The notes under the pieces: model-generated | The model's input: the letters and a program-made list of their open reading frames with translations, nothing else | What the model was told of the DNA's origin: nothing | Database searches by the model: none | In this document: in pieces, positions 4,958 to 8,717 of the stretch | Layout of the letters: each line of letters starts with the position of its first letter | Position numbering within the stretch: the stretch's first letter is position 1 | Position numbers and translations under genes: made by a program | Source: Burkholderiales bacterium | GTDB taxonomy: Bacteria; Pseudomonadota; Gammaproteobacteria; Burkholderiales; JACMKV01 | NCBI GenBank assembly: GCA_014379915.1 | Contig: JACMKV010000366.1 | Location: 1 to 8,717 of the forward strand | Direction: 5' to 3' | Length of the DNA stretch: 8,717 nt

Positions 4958-6356
4958 GATCGTGCACTCGGTCGCCTTCGCCAGCCACGCTGTGGTGCAA
5001 CGCAGTCTTCTCGGCCTCCCGCACCTGCCTGGCGATTGCCTGCGCCCACTGCTCGGCGAGGTCGCGACTTTCGGCCTCCACCATGACGCGCACTACCGGT
5101 TCGGTGCCCGAAGCGCGCAACAGCACACGGCCGCGATTGACCATTGCCGATTCGGCTTCCGCAACTTTCGCTTTGACTTTCGGATCGGCATCGACGTTGA
5201 AACGGCGAACGGTTTTGACATTGATCAGCACCTGCGGGTACAGCGTGAGTGCGGCTGCGCACTCGGCCAATGTCGTCTTCTTGATCCTGAGTAAATGCAG
5301 CGCCTGCAGCGCCGACACGATGCCGTCGCCGGTCGTGTGTTTGTCGAGGCAGATAATGTGGCCGGAGCCCTCGCCGCCAAGCTGCCAGCCACGCGCCTTC
5401 AGCATTTCGAGCACATAGCGGTCGCCGACCTGAGCGCGCGCAAATGGGATGTCCAGTTGCTGCAATGCCCGCTCGACGCCGAGGTTGGTCATGGCAGTCC
5501 CGACCACGCCGCCTTTCAGCCTCCCTTCCTGCTGGCGATGACGCGCCATCAGATACAACAACTGGTCGCCGTCGAACAGCGCGCCCGACGCGTCGATCAT
5601 CATTACACGGTCGCCGTCGCCATCCAACGCAATACCGATGTCGGCGTGTTCGCGCAGTACGGCTTCCCTCAGTGCATCCGTATGCGTCGCACCGAAACCG
5701 TCATTGATATTGAGGCCATCCGGCTGCGCGCCGATCGAAACGACCTCGGCGCCCAGCTCGTGAAATACATGCGGAGCGATGTGATACGTTGCGCCGTGCG
5801 CGCAGTCGACGACGATGCGCATGCCGCGCAGATCGAGCTCGTTGGGAAATGCGCTTTTGCAAAACTCGATGTAGCGCCCGGCGGCATCCTTGATGCGGTA
5901 GGCCTTGCCGAGCTTCTCCGACAGGACAGTTTTGACCGGATCGTTCAGGCCGGCTTCAATCGCAAGCTCGATGTCGTCGTCCAGCTTCTCACCGGCAGCC
6001 GAAAAAAACTTGATGCCGTTGTCATCGTAAGGATTGTGCGACGCGCTGATCACGATGCCGGCCTGCAGGCGCAGCGCACGCGTCAGATAGGCGACTGCCG
6101 GGGTCGGCATGGGCCCGGTCAGATGGCTGTCGACGCCGGCTGCCGACAAACCCGCCTGGAGCGCCGATTCAAGCATATAGCCGGAGATCCGCGTGTCCTT
6201 GCCGATCAAAACCGCCGGCGTTGTTGCGGCTGAATGCTCGCCGCGAGTCAACACCCTGCCAGCCGCATAACCCAGCCGCATGACAAATTCCGGCGTGATC
6301 GGCGCAACGCCGACTCGCCCGCGGATGCCGTCGGTGCCAAAATATTTTCGAGTCAT
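4941..6356 (-). CDS. glmM: Phosphoglucosamine mutase GlmM
   Basis: Converts glucosamine-6-phosphate to glucosamine-1-phosphate on the way to UDP-GlcNAc, peptidoglycan and LPS; cytoplasmic. The N-terminus MTRKYFGTDGIRGRVG fixes the start. Family landmarks follow in order: KDTRISGYMLESAL (53-66), the phosphoserine loop VISASHNPYDDNGIKFFS with catalytic S106, the metal loop DGDGDR (D245, D247, D249), the sugar loop GGEGSGH (327-333), TTGDGIV (341-347) and the phosphate-binding C-terminal loop RASGTEPVVRVMVE (414-427). The product is 471 residues against 445 in E. coli. The excess is mainly a tail of about 22 residues after REAE, ending HDPVITL, whose codons carry the Pho boxes of phoB. There is no obvious Shine-Dalgarno sequence. 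It lies 193 bp after folP, in the widespread ftsH-folP-glmM arrangement. Confidence 0.97.
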   Translation of the reverse strand: MTRKYFGTDGIRGRVGVAPITPEFVMRLGYAAGRVLTRGEHSAATTPAVLIGKDTRISGYMLESALQAGLSAAGVDSHLTGPMPTPAVAYLTRALRLQAGIVISASHNPYDDNGIKFFSAAGEKLDDDIELAIEAGLNDPVKTVLSEKLGKAYRIKDAAGRYIEFCKSAFPNELDLRGMRIVVDCAHGATYHIAPHVFHELGAEVVSIGAQPDGLNINDGFGATHTDALREAVLREHADIGIALDGDGDRVMMIDASGALFDGDQLLYLMARHRQQEGRLKGGVVGTAMTNLGVERALQQLDIPFARAQVGDRYVLEMLKARGWQLGGEGSGHIICLDKHTTGDGIVSALQALHLLRIKKTTLAECAAALTLYPQVLINVKTVRRFNVDADPKVKAKVAEAESAMVNRGRVLLRASGTEPVVRVMVEAESRDLAEQWAQAIARQVREAEKTALHHSVAGEGDRVHDPVITL

Positions 6357-6486
6357 AGAAGATGTGCGCGAGATAAAGAACGCAGTTTAACAAGGTTGAC
6401 GATAGCGGCATATCGCCAGCAATAAGATCGCACCGGGCGCGCGGCTACAGGTGTTTTATTTTTCAGCCGGCCTCTGGCCCGCCAGT

Positions 6487-6535
6487 ACCCCTCCCTCTCC
6501 TTTCCGAGGAGAGGCCAACGCGAAGCGGCGGGGGT
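6487..6535. repeat. Palindromic intergenic repeat between folP and glmM
   Basis: A two-tier inverted repeat. The inner perfect 8-bp stem is CCTCTCCT (6494-6501) with AGGAGAGG (6507-6514) and a 5-nt loop. An outer ACCCC (6487-6491) pairs with GGGGT (6531-6535). The CCCCTCCCTCTCC...GGAGAGG...GGGGGTGG layout resembles the dispersed palindromic units common between proteobacterial genes (recalled resemblance). It is not followed by a T run in the direction of transcription, so it is not called as a terminator. The rest of the 193-bp spacer 6357-6549 shows no gene and no convincing promoter. Confidence 0.5.
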
Positions 6536-6549
6536 GGTTGACGAACTTG

Positions 6550-7416
6550 TTACACGGCAAGTGGCGGTTCAGCCATTACCGCGCTATATACCGCGAGCGC
6601 ATCGCAAGTCGCCTTGACGTCGTGCACGCGTACGATACGCGCACCTTTGAATACGGCGAGCAACGCCGCCGCGATGCTCGCGGGTACACGATCTTCGTAT
6701 TCCGGTTGCGGTGCCGATTTCCTGTCCTCGCATTGCGTAAGTTTTGCAAGAACCGATTTGCGCGACAGGCCGGCGAGCACCGGCAGTCCGAGCGCGCCCA
6801 ATTCGCCCAGACCGCGCAACAGCGCGAGGTTATGCGCCTTGGTCTTGCCGAAGCCGAACCCCGGATCAAGCACGATACGCTCGCGGCCGATACCGGCATC
6901 CTCCAGCGCCGCGACACGATCAGCGAGAAACTGCTTGACCTCGGCTACCACGTCGCCATAGCGAGGGTCCTGCTGCATGGTTTGCGGCGTGCCTTGCATG
7001 TGCATCACACACACGCCCGTGTCCGAGTCGGCAACGATGTCGATGGCACGCGGCGCGCGTAATGCATTGATGTCATTGATCATCGCTGCGCCGACGCGTA
7101 TTGCCTCCTCCATGACTTCGGGTTTGTAGGTGTCGATCGAAATCGGCATCGGGAAATCGCGCAGGCCGGCGAGCACCGGCATGAGGCGGCCTAGTTCATC
7201 TTCGAGTGAAACCGGCGCCGCGCCAGGACGTGTCGATTCCGCGCCAAGATCGAGGATGTCGGCGCCGTCGCCGAGTAATCGATGGGCATGCGCGATCGCG
7301 CGCTCGATGTCCGCATAACGGCCGCCGTTGGAGAACGAATCGGGAGTAAGGTTTACGATCCCCATGACGAGAGGACGGGAAAGCGAAAGCCTGAAACGGC
7401 CGGCTTGAAGAATCAT
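6550..7416 (-). CDS. folP: Dihydropteroate synthase FolP
   Basis: Condenses 6-hydroxymethyl-7,8-dihydropterin pyrophosphate with p-aminobenzoate in folate synthesis; cytoplasmic TIM barrel and the sulfonamide target. The 288 residues carry the expected signatures: MGIVNLTPDSFSNGG (18-32), DLGAESTRPG (56-65), ISIDTYKPEV (92-101), MINDINALR (112-120), CVMHMQGTPQTMQQDPRY (136-153), DPGFGFGKT (184-192), the pterin/sulfa-loop motif GLSRKS (216-221) and RVHDV (263-267). A slightly long charged segment (CEDRKSAPQPEYEDR, 229-243) follows GLSRKS, where many homologues have a shorter linker. The ATG at 7416 gives the normal N-terminus (MILQAGRF before SLSRPLVMGIVN). The bases just upstream are C-rich, form the 3' arm of a long hairpin and contain no Shine-Dalgarno sequence. 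It lies between ftsH (90 bp upstream) and glmM (193 bp downstream). Confidence 0.97.
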   Translation of the reverse strand: MILQAGRFRLSLSRPLVMGIVNLTPDSFSNGGRYADIERAIAHAHRLLGDGADILDLGAESTRPGAAPVSLEDELGRLMPVLAGLRDFPMPISIDTYKPEVMEEAIRVGAAMINDINALRAPRAIDIVADSDTGVCVMHMQGTPQTMQQDPRYGDVVAEVKQFLADRVAALEDAGIGRERIVLDPGFGFGKTKAHNLALLRGLGELGALGLPVLAGLSRKSVLAKLTQCEDRKSAPQPEYEDRVPASIAAALLAVFKGARIVRVHDVKATCDALAVYSAVMAEPPLAV

Positions 7417-7418
7417 TC

Positions 7419-7484
7419 GGGGATTGGGTATCGGGGATCGGAACCGGGTCGGTTTGGCTTTTCGATCCCCTAGTCCCTATCCCC
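7419..7484 (-). repeat. 66-nt imperfect palindrome abutting the folP start
   Basis: Arms 7419-7440 and 7463-7484 pair at 18 of 22 positions, including a perfect inner 8 bp (GGGGATCG at 7433-7440 with CGATCCCC at 7463-7470). The 22-nt loop holds a second small stem, AACCG/CGGTT (7442-7446 with 7450-7454). The element ends 2 nt before the folP ATG and replaces any Shine-Dalgarno sequence. No T run follows in the transcription direction. It could be a small non-autonomous palindromic element or a translation-control hairpin; the function is unproven. Confidence 0.6.
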
Positions 7485-7502
7485 TACTAATCCCTTTTCC
7501 CC
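7467..7502 (-). other. Potential G-quadruplex after the ftsH stop
   Basis: On the minus (mRNA) strand five G tracts of 4, 3, 4, 3 and 4 residues are separated by loops of 4, 7, 3 and 4 nt. This meets the usual G3+N1-7 rule. The array starts 4 nt after the ftsH stop codon and overlaps the 5' arm of the long palindrome, so the two structures would be mutually exclusive. This is a pattern match only. Confidence 0.45.
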
Positions 7503-7506
7503 GCCT

Positions 7507-8717
7507 TCACACCCCTTGCGCTGGCCGTGGCGTCGCGGTAGCGCTCACGGCTTGTCCGCCTGAAGGCGGGGGCGGCGGCGTGATCGGCTGGGTCGGTTTC
7601 GGCGGGCGCGGCGCTTTGCCTTCCATAATGTCGTTGATCTGGTCGGCATCTATGGTTTCCCATTCAAGGAGCGCTTTCGCCATGATGTCGATCTTCTCGC
7701 GACTTTGCTCGATCAGCTGCCGAGCAATCCCATACTGCTGATCGATGATGCGGCGAATCTCGGCGTCGACTTTCTGCATGGTGGCTTCCGACACGTTTTT
7801 ATGCGTCGTCACCGAGCGGCCGAGAAAGATTTCGCCTTCGTTCTCACCATAAACCATGGGCCCCATGGCATCCGACATGCCCCACTGCGTGACCATACGG
7901 CGCGCCATTTCGGTCGCACGCTCGAAGTCGTTCGAAGCGCCGGTCGTCATCTGCTTCATGAACACCTCTTCGGCGATACGGCCGCCGAACAGCACTGAAA
8001 TGTTCTGCAGAATATGCTCGCGATCCATGCTGTAGCGATCTTCAACCGGCAACTGCATGGTCACGCCCAAGGCGCGTCCGCGCGGGATGATCGTTACCTT
8101 GTGCACCGGATCCGTCTTCGGCAACAGTTTGGCGACGACCGCATGGCCGGACTCGTGGTATGCGGTATTGCGGCGCTCTTCTTCCGGCATCACCAGAGAG
8201 CGACGTTCGGCGCCCATGATGATCTTGTCCTTGGCGCGCTCGAAGTCGTCCATATCGACCAGGCGTTTATTCGTGCGCGCGGCGAACAACGCCGCTTCAT
8301 TGACCAGATTGGCCAGATCGGCGCCGGAAAAACCGGGTGTGCCGCGCGCGAGAATATCGGCGCGCACGTCAGGCGCAGCCGGCACTTTGCGCATATGCAC
8401 CATGATGATCTGCTCGCGGCCGCGTATGTCGGGCAAGGGAACTACGACCTGGCGGTCGAAACGTCCCGGGCGCAACAGGGCCGGATCGAGCACGTCCGGA
8501 CGGTTAGTGGCGGCGATCACGATCACCCCGGACGTGCCTTCGAAGCCGTCCATCTCGACGAGCAACTGGTTCAGCGTCTGCTCGCGCTCGTCATTGCCGC
8601 CGCCCAGCCCCGCACCGCGTTGACGGCCGACCGCGTCGATCTCGTCGATGAAGATAATGCACGGCGCGTGCTTTTTCGCCTGTTCGAACATATCGCGCAC
8701 CCGCGCCGCGCCGACAC
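7507..8717 (-). CDS. ftsH: ATP-dependent zinc metalloprotease FtsH, C-terminal part (cut by window edge)
   Basis: Membrane-anchored AAA+ protease that degrades membrane and regulatory proteins. In E. coli these include LpxC, linking it to envelope synthesis. The frame is open to the window edge. The first 402 visible residues run from VGAARVRDMFEQAKK, equivalent to about residue 231 onward of E. coli FtsH by motif spacing, so the membrane helices and Walker A lie outside. Visible are Walker B CIIFIDEID (19-27), the second region of homology with ATNRPDVLDP (69-78) and both arginine fingers in RPGRFDR (R82, R85), the zinc site HESGH (H187, E188, H191) and the third zinc ligand in TGASND (D263). 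The tail ends in a proline-rich stretch (KAPRPPKPTQPITPPPPPS) in place of the different C-terminus of E. coli. A GTG at 8700 is internal and is not the start. Confidence 0.97.
   Translation of the reverse strand, partial: VGAARVRDMFEQAKKHAPCIIFIDEIDAVGRQRGAGLGGGNDEREQTLNQLLVEMDGFEGTSGVIVIAATNRPDVLDPALLRPGRFDRQVVVPLPDIRGREQIIMVHMRKVPAAPDVRADILARGTPGFSGADLANLVNEAALFAARTNKRLVDMDDFERAKDKIIMGAERRSLVMPEEERRNTAYHESGHAVVAKLLPKTDPVHKVTIIPRGRALGVTMQLPVEDRYSMDREHILQNISVLFGGRIAEEVFMKQMTTGASNDFERATEMARRMVTQWGMSDAMGPMVYGENEGEIFLGRSVTTHKNVSEATMQKVDAEIRRIIDQQYGIARQLIEQSREKIDIMAKALLEWETIDADQINDIMEGKAPRPPKPTQPITPPPPPSGGQAVSATATPRPAQGV

Noticed and set aside
5295..6233. 312-codon plus-strand ORF antisense to glmM
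   Set aside because: It is a shadow frame of a clearly coding GlmM; its protein looks compositional, with no domain and no ribosome site.
6397..6412. CGATA/TATCG small inverted repeat upstream of glmM
   Set aside because: A 5-bp stem alone is too short to separate from chance.
6451..7062. 203-codon plus-strand ORF across the folP 3' end
   Set aside because: It covers the palindromic spacer and antisense folP; FolP motifs confirm the minus strand as the coding strand.
8701..8717. FtsH starting at the GTG at 8700
   Set aside because: The frame continues to the window edge with conserved VGAAR, matching the FtsH interior, so the gene is simply truncated.

Overview
The window is a compact run of housekeeping and phosphate-starvation genes, all read from the minus strand. 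In the direction of transcription (right to left) the order is ftsH (3' part), folP, glmM, phoB, phoU, phoR, pstS, pstC (5' part). The ftsH-folP-glmM block is shared by beta- and gammaproteobacteria. A pho/pst cluster directly after glmM is characteristic of Betaproteobacteria (established knowledge), so a moderately GC-rich betaproteobacterium is the best guess. The species cannot be named from this sequence. No tRNA, rRNA, CRISPR array, insertion sequence, phage or toxin gene is visible.

Region by region: 7507-8717 is the C-terminal two thirds of the membrane AAA+ protease FtsH. A 90-bp spacer (7417-7506) holds a long imperfect hairpin ending 2 nt before the folP start, overlapped by a G-quadruplex-type G-tract array. 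6550-7416 is dihydropteroate synthase (FolP). The 193-bp spacer 6357-6549 holds a small palindromic repeat. 4941-6356 is phosphoglucosamine mutase (GlmM). 4177-4863 is PhoB, 3423-4127 is PhoU and 1966-3279 is PhoR. 830-1837 is the periplasmic phosphate-binding protein PstS. A 377-bp gene-free stretch (453-829) carries a rho-independent terminator and several repeats. 1-452 is the N-terminal part of the permease PstC.

The genes form one circuit. PstS and PstC belong to the high-affinity phosphate ABC importer; PstA and PstB presumably lie beyond position 1. PhoU relays transporter state to the sensor kinase PhoR, and PhoR phosphorylates PhoB. PhoB-P binds Pho boxes, direct repeats of a CTGTCAT/C-like heptamer every 11 bp. 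Two good arrays can be read by eye. One lies upstream of pstS (four half-sites, 1897-1936). The other lies upstream of phoB (three half-sites, 4929-4957), and its first two half-sites fall inside the last codons and stop codon of glmM. Both have a -10-like hexamer exactly 10 nt after a box, as in known PhoB-dependent promoters. The circuit therefore looks autoregulated.

The gene content is ordinary. The most interesting points are the glmM-tail/phoB-promoter overlap, the unusual phoB-phoU-phoR order placed before pstS, the non-E. coli-type PstS/PstC pair, and several unexplained short repeats and hairpins in the spacers. No wholly new system was found.
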